Shown in pieces: positions 53,138 through 62,520 of a DNA stretch of 64,000 nt (positions are counted from its first letter, which is position 1; each line of letters opens with the position of its first letter). The stretch spans positions 102,382 to 166,381 of the forward strand of contig JBLWYD010000002.1 in the NCBI GenBank assembly GCA_048267165.1, in the 5' to 3' direction. This DNA comes from PGYR01 sp048267165. GTDB taxonomy: Bacteria > Bacteroidota > Ignavibacteria > Kapaibacteriales > UBA2268. The notes below the pieces were generated by a model, which had not been told where the DNA came from, searched no databases, and saw nothing but the letters and a program-made list of their open reading frames with translations. Made by a program: the position numbers and the translations under genes.

Positions 53138-54763
53138 ATGCGTCTAATATTATCAATCCTAATTATAACTTTATCCGCTTGCAGCAGCGGGTTTAACTCT
53201 AATCAAGCTAGGTACAATCAGCTAGTAATTAGTGATATGAATAATGTCACCAAATTTGATACTAGCTATTTTGAAAGTCAAGCCCGATCATATCTTATTG
53301 CTGGAACACTCAGACAACAACAAAAAGAATATGCTGCCTCAATTATAGAATTCCAAGAAGCCCTTAGATATGATAGTTCCGCAGCTATAGAATACGCTAT
53401 TGCTAAATCATATTTAGAAATACGTAAGATAGACATAGCAAAAGAACATTTGTATAGAGCTACAGAGCTCAATCCTAAATTTGTACAGGCTTATGATCTT
53501 CTGACAGAAATATTCCTTTATAGAAGTGAAATAGAAAAAGCAAAGATTACAAATCGTCAAGCACTGGATCTAGAAACAACTACGGACAGACTACTAACAA
53601 AAGCACTGATTATTGAAACAGAAAATCCAGAAGAAGCTCTTAGAATTTATGATTCTATATATTCGCCAAACTACAAAGATCTAATAAACGAACGAAAAAT
53701 AGTACTGTTCAAAAGATTAGGTAAACTGGAAAGTTTAGTAGAGAATTTAAAAGCTGAGCAAAAATTACAGCCATTCAATACTCAATTATCTAGAGAAATA
53801 TTTCAGATTTACCTTGAGAATAATCAATTTGAAGAAGCCATTGATTATATGGATGTAATTGATACGCTATACTTCGGTCAAGAACAAGAGACTTACTATA
53901 TACTTCTTTCCTCTGCAATAATGCAAAATAAATTATCTGATACTATTTTGGTTAATAAATTCTTGAATAGAATAAATGGAACTCTACTTTTCAATTCCGA
54001 ATTAATGTATTATACAGGCCTTTTAGCGTCAAATTTTGGTAATTCCACTAAAAGAGATACTTTTTTCGATAGATTACTAAAGATTGTAGATGAAAATTCC
54101 GATTTAAGAGTAGGTGTAGCGGAAGTTTATTATTTTGATAAAGAGTATAGGCGTTCACTTGAAATTTTATCAGCTGTATCTGCCGATAGTTTGAAACAAG
54201 AACTCTATTATTATACCCTAACAGGTATGAACTATTTTATGCTGAAAGAATATAATAATACTATCAAAAACTATAAGCATATACTTGAAAAAGACAGTAC
54301 TTATAATAATTATGTAACTCTGACAATGATTGGAGAGACATTTGACGCAAGTGGCAATCTTGACTCTGCATTATATTATTATGAACTTCATTATACCATA
54401 GACAGTAATAATACATATTTGCTTAATAATTATGCTTATACACTTTCAAAATCTGGAAAAGAATTAGAAAAAGCATTAAGAATGAGTTCTGAAACTTTAA
54501 AGGAATCTCCTAATAACTCAGCATTCCTCGATACTTATGGTTGGATAAAATACAAATTAGGAGATATTCAAGAAGCAAAGAAAAACATCATAAAGGCAAT
54601 TGAAATTGGTAATGTTTCTGCTGAAGTATATGAGCACTTAGGTGACATATATATAGAGACTAAAGAATTTGAGAAAGCCAAAGAAATGTATATCAAAGCA
54701 TTGGAATTGGAACCAGATAGGTTCGATTTGGAAGAAAAAATCAAAATCAAAACAGGTAAATAA
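53138..54763 (+). CDS. TPR-repeat lipoprotein
   Basis: The lipoprotein signal is MRLILSILIITLSAC, with Cys at residue 15. About twelve tetratricopeptide repeats follow (for example YAASIIEFQEALRYDSSAA, IAKEHLYRATELNPKFVQAY, YEHLGDIYIETKEFEKAKEM, YIKALELEPDRF), a scaffold for protein binding. The length is 541 residues. The stop and the motA start overlap (TAATG), so it is translationally coupled with motAB. Its start is 18 bases past the rpmB terminator with no clear promoter box. A link to the stator complex is suggested only by position. Confidence 0.88.
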   Translation: MRLILSILIITLSACSSGFNSNQARYNQLVISDMNNVTKFDTSYFESQARSYLIAGTLRQQQKEYAASIIEFQEALRYDSSAAIEYAIAKSYLEIRKIDIAKEHLYRATELNPKFVQAYDLLTEIFLYRSEIEKAKITNRQALDLETTTDRLLTKALIIETENPEEALRIYDSIYSPNYKDLINERKIVLFKRLGKLESLVENLKAEQKLQPFNTQLSREIFQIYLENNQFEEAIDYMDVIDTLYFGQEQETYYILLSSAIMQNKLSDTILVNKFLNRINGTLLFNSELMYYTGLLASNFGNSTKRDTFFDRLLKIVDENSDLRVGVAEVYYFDKEYRRSLEILSAVSADSLKQELYYYTLTGMNYFMLKEYNNTIKNYKHILEKDSTYNNYVTLTMIGETFDASGNLDSALYYYELHYTIDSNNTYLLNNYAYTLSKSGKELEKALRMSSETLKESPNNSAFLDTYGWIKYKLGDIQEAKKNIIKAIEIGNVSAEVYEHLGDIYIETKEFEKAKEMYIKALELEPDRFDLEEKIKIKTGK

Positions 54764-55611
54764 TGTTCGTAATTATAGGTTTAGTTTTAGTAATGGCATC
54801 CATGCTCGGTGGATATATGATGCATGGTGGTAATTTATTAGTTCTTGTTCAACCAAGCGAATTTATTATTATCGGTGGAGTAGCATTTGGGTCAATGCTA
54901 ATAGCTAATCCTATGCATACAGTTAAAGGTGTTTTTGCGGGTGTTATGAAGACTATGAAAGGAGCAGATGTTAGTAAAGAAGCATTTTTAGACTTAATAC
55001 AATTACTTTACGAGACATTTCAATTTGCAAAAAAAGAAGGTTTAATTGCACTAGAAAAACACGTTGAAGAACCAAAGAGTAGTTCTATTTTCTCAAAATA
55101 CCCTTCATTCCTAGCTAATCATCATGCTGTAGTTTTCCTTTGTGATACTTTGAAAGTATTATTGAGTGGTGGAATTCCTCCTCACGATTTAGAAGAACTT
55201 ATGGACATTGATTTAGAAGCACTACACAAAGAAGAACACGAAGTAGCTCATGCTTTAAATACAGTGTCTGACGCATTTCCAGCGATTGGTATTGTTGCTG
55301 CCGTACTAGGAGTAATTATAACAATGGGCTCTGTAAGTGAAGGAGCTGAGACAGTTGGTGCACACGTAGCAGCAGCCTTAGTAGGGACATTCCTTGGGGT
55401 ATTATTATCTTACGGTATTGCAGGACCTCTTGCTAGAAATATCGGGTTAATGAATGAAAGTGAAGGTTCATATATGACTTGTATTAAAGTTTCACTTTTA
55501 GCTTTCTCTAAAGGTTTACCTGCTACTATAGCGATAGAATACGGAAGAAGAGTTATAGAACCACACTTTAGACCAACATTCGAAGAAGCTGAAGGAGCAT
55601 TGAAAAGATAA
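54763..55611 (+). CDS. motA: Flagellar-type stator protein MotA
   Basis: MotA forms with MotB the proton- or sodium-driven stator of flagellar motors. Four TM segments are visible (FVIIGLVLVMASMLGGYMM, FIIIGGVAFGSMLI, FPAIGIVAAVLGVIITMG, AALVGTFLGVLLSYG), with the cytoplasmic loop between the second and third carrying HVEEPKSSSIF and the helical DLIQLLYETFQF. GPLA and PAIGIVAAVLG are typical. The 282-residue length is near the norm. The stop and the motB start overlap by one base. No flagellar structural genes lie in the window, so use in another motility or transport system cannot be excluded. Confidence 0.93.
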   Translation: MFVIIGLVLVMASMLGGYMMHGGNLLVLVQPSEFIIIGGVAFGSMLIANPMHTVKGVFAGVMKTMKGADVSKEAFLDLIQLLYETFQFAKKEGLIALEKHVEEPKSSSIFSKYPSFLANHHAVVFLCDTLKVLLSGGIPPHDLEELMDIDLEALHKEEHEVAHALNTVSDAFPAIGIVAAVLGVIITMGSVSEGAETVGAHVAAALVGTFLGVLLSYGIAGPLARNIGLMNESEGSYMTCIKVSLLAFSKGLPATIAIEYGRRVIEPHFRPTFEEAEGALKR

Positions 55612-56537
55612 TGGCTGATGAAGAACAACTACAACCCATAATAATAAAGAAAATAAAGAAAGTTTCAGGTGGACATCACGGTGGGGCTTGGAAAGTTGCT
55701 TATGCTGACTTCGTAACTGCGATGATGGCACTATTTATTGTATTATGGATTCTTTCAGCAAGTGAGGAAACTCAAGACCAGATTCAAGCATATTTCGATG
55801 ATCCTGGTGCGTTTAGTTTTGTAACTGGTAAAAGAGCTGTAGCTACTGAGTCAGGACTTAAGCCAATACCAGGAAGTATTTTAGGTGAGATGGTAGGCGA
55901 TGGTGGTGGAAATATAGAAGACAATGATATAGATAGTGATTCTCAATCACTTGAAAAATTAAAGAATGAGGCAATCAGAGATAGTATAGAAGCTGCTGAA
56001 GACTTGAAGTCTTCAGCAGAAGAATTACAAGATTTCATTGAAGGAATGATAAGTTCAACTGCAGGGCTTTCCGATTTCTCTGAATCTGTCAAATTTACTT
56101 TTACAGAAGACGGATTGAAAATTGAACTAGTTGAAAATAATGAGAATCTATTCTTCGAAGTAGGTAGCTCCAAAATAAATCCGAAGGGTGAAAAGATAAT
56201 TGCCTTACTAGCAAAAGAAATAGGAAAGCTACCTAATTCAGTTGAGATACAAGGACATACAGATAGTCGAAAATATGGAAATTCTAATGGATATAGCAAC
56301 TGGGACTTGTCCTCAGATAGAGCTAACTCAACTAGAAAGTATATGGAATCAAAAGGACTCTGGAATGGACAGATAAGCATAGTTTCCGGATATGCAGACA
56401 AAGAATTAGTTAATAAGGCAAATCCATTTGCTAATGAAAATAGAAGAGTAACCATTTATCTTAAGTATATTAAATCTAAAGATTTCTTAGATAGGAATAT
56501 AGACAAAATAGAAGGTCTAGAAGAAGCAATTAAATAA
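55611..56537 (+). CDS. motB: Flagellar-type stator protein MotB (OmpA domain)
   Basis: MotB has one TM (AYADFVTAMMALFIVLWIL) with the conserved D33 that takes part in ion transport. A plug/linker region follows, then a C-terminal OmpA-like peptidoglycan-binding domain (EIQGHTDSRKYGNSNGYSNW, ENRRVTIYL). The N-terminal tail PIIIKKIKKVSGGHHGGAWK is the conserved MotB lead-in. At 308 residues it is normal. Downstream, the convergent VIT gene overlaps its end by eight bases. Confidence 0.93.
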   Translation: MADEEQLQPIIIKKIKKVSGGHHGGAWKVAYADFVTAMMALFIVLWILSASEETQDQIQAYFDDPGAFSFVTGKRAVATESGLKPIPGSILGEMVGDGGGNIEDNDIDSDSQSLEKLKNEAIRDSIEAAEDLKSSAEELQDFIEGMISSTAGLSDFSESVKFTFTEDGLKIELVENNENLFFEVGSSKINPKGEKIIALLAKEIGKLPNSVEIQGHTDSRKYGNSNGYSNWDLSSDRANSTRKYMESKGLWNGQISIVSGYADKELVNKANPFANENRRVTIYLKYIKSKDFLDRNIDKIEGLEEAIK

Positions 56538-57225
56538 TCAATCCTTCTAAGAAACTACCTAATAAATAAGACAATCCTGCTGCAATAGCACCTAGAGACA
56601 ATGTTTCTAGCACTGATTTTAATTTATTTCTATTGTTTATATAACTTTTAAAATAACCAATTAGCATAAAAGCTATTGATGTAAGAATACATGAAATTAG
56701 AAACGAACTATCATCAGACTGCACATCTATAATATATTCATAGACATAGTACGAAAGTGGAATGAGTCCCACTATAAAAAATGAAATAAATGTAGCAAGC
56801 CCGATATTAAATGAAGTAAGGTCTGGATGAATCATTTCATTTACTTCCTTCATCTTAAAATCTATATATAATTTCTTATTAGATACTGTTTCACTTGTTA
56901 ACTTTTCTAATAAATCTCCTGTAAGTCCCTTCGATTTATATATTTTCTCGATTTCCGCTCTGTCATTATTTCTATGTGACTCGAAACTATTCTCAACTGA
57001 ATCTTCTATTTTATGGAATTTTTCATGATCAGCTTTCGATGATAGGTATGCTCCAACGGCCATAGAAAATCCATCTGCAACCAAATTAGCAAAACCAAGT
57101 ATTAGAATAACCGAAGAACCCAAATCAGCACCTACAGCACCTGCAACTACTGCAAAAGTTGTCACACTCCCATCAATTCCACCATAGACGATTTCTGATA
57201 AGTATTTTTGAAATTTATTAGTCAT
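56530..57225 (-). CDS. VIT1/CCC1-family iron or manganese transporter-like protein
   Basis: The protein starts SEIVYGGIDGSVTTFAVVAG, the signature first helix of the VIT1/CCC1 family. Four more TM helices follow, with a soluble loop between the second and third (residues about 66-140) containing HKIEDSV and EIEKIYKSKGLTG, which in plant VIT1 holds metal-binding glutamates. The length is 231 residues. Metal specificity (Fe or Mn) is not decidable. It is a lone gene, divergent from dprA. Confidence 0.87.
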   Translation of the reverse strand: MTNKFQKYLSEIVYGGIDGSVTTFAVVAGAVGADLGSSVILILGFANLVADGFSMAVGAYLSSKADHEKFHKIEDSVENSFESHRNNDRAEIEKIYKSKGLTGDLLEKLTSETVSNKKLYIDFKMKEVNEMIHPDLTSFNIGLATFISFFIVGLIPLSYYVYEYIIDVQSDDSSFLISCILTSIAFMLIGYFKSYINNRNKLKSVLETLSLGAIAAGLSYLLGSFLEGLII

Positions 57226-57344
57226 TTAATTGATATTCTATTTATTGAGAAGATTATAATCTGAAATTATAGAAATAATTGAATTTAATCTATGCTATTT
57301 ATTCACACCTTAGTTTTTTTTTCAATTTATAGTTAATTTATACA

Positions 57345-58430
57345 ATGAATAAGAAGGAAATTATAGCATTAAGTTTAGCTAAAGAGATTAGTAATAAAGA
57401 TTTATTATTTTACGTTGAGAATTTTAAATCAATAGACAGTATTATAAATTCTAAAATTGGGAAACAGTTCAAAGAAAAATTTGAGAAAGCTTCTCTATTT
57501 GATTTAAATAATGAATACTTAGATAAAGCTGACCAACAAATAGAACTAGCTGATAAATATGAATCTCAGATTATAACTATCCAAGATGAACAATACCCAG
57601 CATTATTAAAGAATATAGCTAATCCCCCACCAGTTCTATACTGTAAAGGTAAACTGTATGATTCTGAGAACGTCAGTGTCTCAATAGTTGGGACGAGGAA
57701 AGCTACGAATTATGGAAGATTAGTTGTAGAAAAATTTGTTAGTCAACTAGTTGAAAACAGAGTAATTATCACAAGCGGTTTAGCTTATGGAATTGACTCC
57801 TATGCTCACGATAAAACTCTGCAAAGCAATGGGATAACTTATGCAGTCATTGCTTCAGGTATTGATAAAATAAGTACCGATAGATCCAAGAAGTTATCTA
57901 AGAAAATTATTGAGAATGGTGGCTGTATTATTAGTTCTTATCCTTTTGGAGTCAACGCTCTCCCCCCTTATTTCATTAGTCGAAATAGGATAATTAGTGG
58001 GATTTCGAAAGCTACGATTGTTATAGAAAGTGATGCAAAAGGTGGCTCTCTCTGGACAGCAAAGTTTGCTGTAGAGCAGAACAGAGATTTATTTGCAGTA
58101 CCGGGAAGTATTTTCGAATCAAAAAGCAAAGGAACAAACACATTAATAGAGAGAGAAATGGCAATTCCAGCTATTAGTGTTGAACAAATATTAAAGCATA
58201 TTGGCTTTTCACAAATTAGCAATAGTAACACTTCAAAAGCGTTGGAGTTCAATAATAAGGATGAAGAAAAGATTTTCAATTTCCTTACGTTTTCGCCAAT
58301 GCATATAGACGAAATAGCAAATGGTATTGAAATGCCAATAATGAATGTTCAAGTAAATTTATTAACATTAGAATTTAACTCCATGGTTAGACAACTACCA
58401 GGAAATTTATTTATCAGGAATATCGATTAA
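57345..58430 (+). CDS. dprA: DNA-processing protein DprA
   Basis: DprA binds incoming single-stranded DNA and loads RecA in natural transformation. The Rossmann-like core shows VSIVGTRKATNYGR, the TSGLAYGIDSYAHDKTL segment, SSYPFGVNALPPYF, NRIISGISKATIVIESDAKGG and LFAVPGSIFESKSKGTN. A C-terminal winged-helix (FSPMHIDEIANGI) is present. The length is 361 residues. It begins the dprA-prenyl synthase-AddB-like operon (one-base overlaps throughout). Confidence 0.96.
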   Translation: MNKKEIIALSLAKEISNKDLLFYVENFKSIDSIINSKIGKQFKEKFEKASLFDLNNEYLDKADQQIELADKYESQIITIQDEQYPALLKNIANPPPVLYCKGKLYDSENVSVSIVGTRKATNYGRLVVEKFVSQLVENRVIITSGLAYGIDSYAHDKTLQSNGITYAVIASGIDKISTDRSKKLSKKIIENGGCIISSYPFGVNALPPYFISRNRIISGISKATIVIESDAKGGSLWTAKFAVEQNRDLFAVPGSIFESKSKGTNTLIEREMAIPAISVEQILKHIGFSQISNSNTSKALEFNNKDEEKIFNFLTFSPMHIDEIANGIEMPIMNVQVNLLTLEFNSMVRQLPGNLFIRNID

Positions 58431-59416
58431 TGAGAACTAAAATTCAAATAACAGAAAATATAATCAACGAAGTTAATAATAGATTGATGGAAATTGAAAA
58501 AGACATTAATACTGAAAGACTAAAAGACTCATATAAGTATCTTGTAAGTAATGGTGGTAAGCGATTCAGACCGTTAATGACAACATTAAGTTGTGCTATG
58601 TTTACTTCAGATTATCTCTTAGCCGTTAACCAAGGTACAGCTATAGAATTACTACATAACTTTACTTTGGTTCATGATGATATTATGGATAAATCTCCTC
58701 TAAGGAGAGGTAAGGAAACTATCTATCAGAAATATGATGATACAACAGCAATTCTATTAGGTGATTTGATATTAGGACTTTCGTGCAAAAGATTGAAAAT
58801 TGGTTTAGAACCAATGCAAGGTATGAAAGCTATGAATGTATTCAATTCGGGGCTAATAGAAGTATGCGATGGACAGGGTTATGATCTAGATTTTGAGACT
58901 AGAGATGATATAACCTTAGAAGAGTATGATATGATGATTGAAAGAAAAACAGGTTCACTTATTAAAGTAAGTTTTGTAATAGGTGGAATAACAGGAAATG
59001 CGACTGATGAAGAATTAGACAAATTAGCTCTAGTTGGGAATGAGTTAGGTAAAGCATTTCAATTACAAGATGACCTACTTGATATTATTGGTGAACAAAA
59101 AGAATTTGGTAAAAAGACAGGTCAAGATATAATAGAAGGTAAAAAAACTTACTTGATAATCAAAGCTAGAGAGAAAGCAGAAATTATAGAACATAAAGAA
59201 TTACTAGATAAATTCTTCAAGAATTCAGGACTTGATGAAAGTGAAGTACCCCTTATGAAAGAATTACTAGAAGAATTAGGAATAATAGACGAAATCAGAA
59301 ATCTAATAGAAGAGAAATTTGAATTTGTATTTAGATTGATAAAAGAAATAAGAGACAATGAATACTCTGATATACTAATCGATTTATTAAATGAGTATAA
59401 AACTAGAGCTGTATAA
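58430..59416 (+). CDS. Polyprenyl (trans-isoprenyl) diphosphate synthase
   Basis: This enzyme adds IPP units to an allylic diphosphate to make the quinone or carrier prenyl chain. Both aspartate motifs are intact: LVHDDIMDKSPLRRGK (first, DDxxD) and FQLQDDLLDIIGE (second), plus NGGKRFRP and GKKTYLI. The length of 328 residues fits long-chain (octaprenyl/heptaprenyl) synthases. Product length cannot be read reliably. It pairs logically with ispF. It overlaps neighbours by one base at both ends. Confidence 0.94.
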   Translation: MRTKIQITENIINEVNNRLMEIEKDINTERLKDSYKYLVSNGGKRFRPLMTTLSCAMFTSDYLLAVNQGTAIELLHNFTLVHDDIMDKSPLRRGKETIYQKYDDTTAILLGDLILGLSCKRLKIGLEPMQGMKAMNVFNSGLIEVCDGQGYDLDFETRDDITLEEYDMMIERKTGSLIKVSFVIGGITGNATDEELDKLALVGNELGKAFQLQDDLLDIIGEQKEFGKKTGQDIIEGKKTYLIIKAREKAEIIEHKELLDKFFKNSGLDESEVPLMKELLEELGIIDEIRNLIEEKFEFVFRLIKEIRDNEYSDILIDLLNEYKTRAV

Positions 59417-62400
59417 TGTTTTTTGCAAATACAAATATAAACTCTAAGACTTTATTAAGCCCAGAGCAGTTCATCAAATCGAAAGTTGAACAAGATGAAT
59501 TAATACTCATTACTTCCACGGAGAAACTATCTCAGAAATGGAATGTATCATTATTAAAAGAATCAGGAAAAGCTTTCCACTTAACAGGTGTTTTTTCATT
59601 CAGAAATTTCATTAATTTCTTATCTAAGGAACTACTAAATAAAGAGATTATAGATGAATTAATTGAGAATGAGCTTATAGTAAAATCAATTGAGAACAGT
59701 GATATCCTCAAATTATCATCAAAGAATAATTATAATTATATTACTCAGATTTCTTCGATAATTAGAGGATTGAGAGAAGATGGAATTCGTGCTAAAAATA
59801 TCTATGAAGATTTGTTGGATAATATTGACAAAGGTAAACACGATAATGATAGACTAAAAGACTTGTGTTCTATAATGCAGAACTATGAGAATTTGCTCTC
59901 GACATTAAATTTGTATGACTATCCATTAGCAATTGAACTTTTGATTGACAACCTTAAAGTCAACAAATCATTTTCAAACAAGCAGTTATTGTTCAACAAC
60001 TTTATTAATTTCAGGAAACCTGATATTGATTTATTAGAAGTACTATCATTGTCAAATAATGAAATAGTAATTCGCTCAAACTTTTCAATTGAGAAAGGCC
60101 CGTTTATAGGTAATGATAACTTCTTTGTTAATGACCTTTTAGAAATAGGATTTACTCCATACTCTTATGACAAGAAAAGGATAGATACAAGCCAATTAGA
60201 AACTGACTTAGGATTTGATATATCAACTCAATTAATAGTTGAAGACAATAAACACAATATTGAACTCTATACATATAGTAACATAAGAGAAGAGTCTTAT
60301 GGAATCACGAAACTAGTTAAGTATTTACTACTTAATAAAGAACTAGGATTAAAATCATCGGATATTTGTGTTGTTTCGAGAGATGTCGGATCTTATTCAG
60401 AATTATTGAGAGAGTTTTTTGCAGACAATCAAATACCTACAAATATCACAGATAGATATGAACTATCAAAATCTCCAGTAATTATCGGAATATTTAAGAT
60501 ACTAGAAGCCCCTCTTAATAATTTTAAATTAGATACATTGCAAGATGTATTTGACTCAGCATACTTAGATGTAGGTATAGATATGCCTAAAAAATTGCTT
60601 CACTTAGCCAAAAAATACAAACTAATTGGTGGTTTTCCAGGATTGGGTATTACCATGTTTCTAACTCAACTAACTACTAGATTGAATAGTATTAGAAGGG
60701 CTGTTAAGGAAACGAAAGAAAATGATTATAGTTTGAGAAAGTATCATAATCAAATAAGCGAGCTTGAAGATGCATCTTCAAAATTCAAATTACTAGAACA
60801 GAAATTTGGTATTATAGATATTACAAAGCAATATACAATTGAAGAATTCATTGCATTAGTCAATAATATAGTCCATACATTCTCAATCAAAGATAAAATA
60901 TTAGAGCTAACAGATTGGATTAATGATGCTGATTTAACATTTAATGATAAGGTTTTCTATACAGAAAGAGTGGAAAAAGATGCTCGTGCATTGTTCAAAT
61001 TCTTCGAGTTACTTAAAAAACTTAATCAATTGGAACTTGATTTTGACCCAACTAGAAAATACACTCTAGAAGAGTTGATAAATAAACTAAAAGGAATCGT
61101 ATCTATCACTAGATACCAAATAAGGGAAAAGAAAGGTTACGGAGTTGTGGTCACTTCTATAGAACAAACTAGAGGTATGAACTTTAAGGTACGTATTATG
61201 GCTGGTGCAATAGAGGGCATGATGCCAGTGCCTTTTAAGACTGATAAGCTTGTAGGGAAAATCATACAAGATTCAGAACGAAGACACTATTTTCAAGAGT
61301 ATGCACAGTACCATGAGTTTCTTAATAACAATGCAAGATTCTTTATATTCTCACACGAAGAAGATAATGATGAGATAAAACTAGTTAGCCAGTTTGTAAC
61401 TCCATTAGAATCAATAGAAGGTATCGGTATTTATAAAGAAGATTCGAATCTAGATTGGCAACAAGCTATAATAAACAGAAGAGAGTTGATACTAGCAGGA
61501 TTAGAATCGCCATCTGAAGCCATAAGAGAAAAAATGGATGAATATAGAAAACTAACTGATTTGGAAATAGATTCTGGATTAAAAGTTGGAATGATAGCTG
61601 ATCAAATCAATCAAGAGGAATTTTCAGTATCTAGAATTGAGAGCTTCAAAAATTATACATATGATTTCTTCTATTCAAATATCGCGAATTTAGAAATCAA
61701 TGAAGAGATTGAAATATATTTATCTAGATTAGAGTTAGGTAACTTGATTCATAAATCGATTGAAGATACATTTAACCTCTATAAATCAGCGAATAAAGAT
61801 TGTATTATAGGGCAAATCAAACCAATTGATAATAAATACCCCACACTTGATTTATTAGAATTAAAACAATCTGATAAAGATTCGATTATAAAACTATTTA
61901 AGGTTACTGTTAAAGAAAAACTGAGTTTATTCAAATCACAACATCAGTTCTTCAATCTAGATGAACTACTTATACTAGGTGATGAGCAATATGATGGTAT
62001 AATGATAAAGTGGTTTGAGAATATAGTTGACAGGCATATATCTGAAAATTACTACTTAGTGGCTATGGAATTCCCATTTTACAAAGAGAAGTTGGGTACG
62101 CTTGGGGTTAATCCATTTTTCAAAGGTAAAATTGATAGAATAGATATAGCTAGTGATTACAACTCATTTAGAATAGTTGATTACAAGACAAGTGAGAGTG
62201 AAAGAGATGGTTTGCAATTAGCAATTTATGCTCGTGTTATGCAGAATATATTCAAATATGGGTATGGTTTAGAGGTTGAGCCAGATGGACTAATATATGA
62301 TTCGTTCCGATATAAATCCGATTCGAAGAATTTACTTGGCTATCAAGATATTCTAGAAAAGCAAAAGGTGAAAGGTACAATTAATGAAGCTATAATTAAG

Positions 62401-62520
62401 CTTTTAGATCAGGCATTAATTATAATCGAACAGCTTTATATATTGGATTTTAGTGATGTAAAAAGTAATAGTAATAATCAATATGACACAAAAGAAATTA
62501 AACTGATAAAGAGAGATTAG
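59416..62520 (+). CDS. AddB-like PD-(D/E)XK nuclease / inactive-helicase protein
   Basis: The 1034-residue protein has a helicase-like scaffold (N-terminal TSTEKLSQKWN; GYGVVVTSIEQTRGMNFKVR) without a Walker A. A C-terminal RecB-type nuclease domain follows (LGNLIHKSIEDTF; FKGKIDRIDIASDYNSFRIV; DYKTS; LQLAIYARVM), with the GKIDR and DYK metal-binding residues in place. AddB normally acts with AddA in processing DNA double-strand ends. No addA gene is adjacent, and the cysteines around the nuclease domain that hold the AddB 4Fe-4S cluster appear to be missing (FKNYTYDFFY replaces the YxxCPF segment). Confidence 0.8.
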   Translation: MFFANTNINSKTLLSPEQFIKSKVEQDELILITSTEKLSQKWNVSLLKESGKAFHLTGVFSFRNFINFLSKELLNKEIIDELIENELIVKSIENSDILKLSSKNNYNYITQISSIIRGLREDGIRAKNIYEDLLDNIDKGKHDNDRLKDLCSIMQNYENLLSTLNLYDYPLAIELLIDNLKVNKSFSNKQLLFNNFINFRKPDIDLLEVLSLSNNEIVIRSNFSIEKGPFIGNDNFFVNDLLEIGFTPYSYDKKRIDTSQLETDLGFDISTQLIVEDNKHNIELYTYSNIREESYGITKLVKYLLLNKELGLKSSDICVVSRDVGSYSELLREFFADNQIPTNITDRYELSKSPVIIGIFKILEAPLNNFKLDTLQDVFDSAYLDVGIDMPKKLLHLAKKYKLIGGFPGLGITMFLTQLTTRLNSIRRAVKETKENDYSLRKYHNQISELEDASSKFKLLEQKFGIIDITKQYTIEEFIALVNNIVHTFSIKDKILELTDWINDADLTFNDKVFYTERVEKDARALFKFFELLKKLNQLELDFDPTRKYTLEELINKLKGIVSITRYQIREKKGYGVVVTSIEQTRGMNFKVRIMAGAIEGMMPVPFKTDKLVGKIIQDSERRHYFQEYAQYHEFLNNNARFFIFSHEEDNDEIKLVSQFVTPLESIEGIGIYKEDSNLDWQQAIINRRELILAGLESPSEAIREKMDEYRKLTDLEIDSGLKVGMIADQINQEEFSVSRIESFKNYTYDFFYSNIANLEINEEIEIYLSRLELGNLIHKSIEDTFNLYKSANKDCIIGQIKPIDNKYPTLDLLELKQSDKDSIIKLFKVTVKEKLSLFKSQHQFFNLDELLILGDEQYDGIMIKWFENIVDRHISENYYLVAMEFPFYKEKLGTLGVNPFFKGKIDRIDIASDYNSFRIVDYKTSESERDGLQLAIYARVMQNIFKYGYGLEVEPDGLIYDSFRYKSDSKNLLGYQDILEKQKVKGTINEAIIKLLDQALIIIEQLYILDFSDVKSNSNNQYDTKEIKLIKRD

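Noticed and set aside
54763..56537. MotA/MotB read as ExbB/ExbD or TolQ/TolR
   Set aside because: The first protein has four TM segments and the MotA loop, and the second has a full OmpA-like domain and the MotB lead-in, unlike ExbD or TolR.
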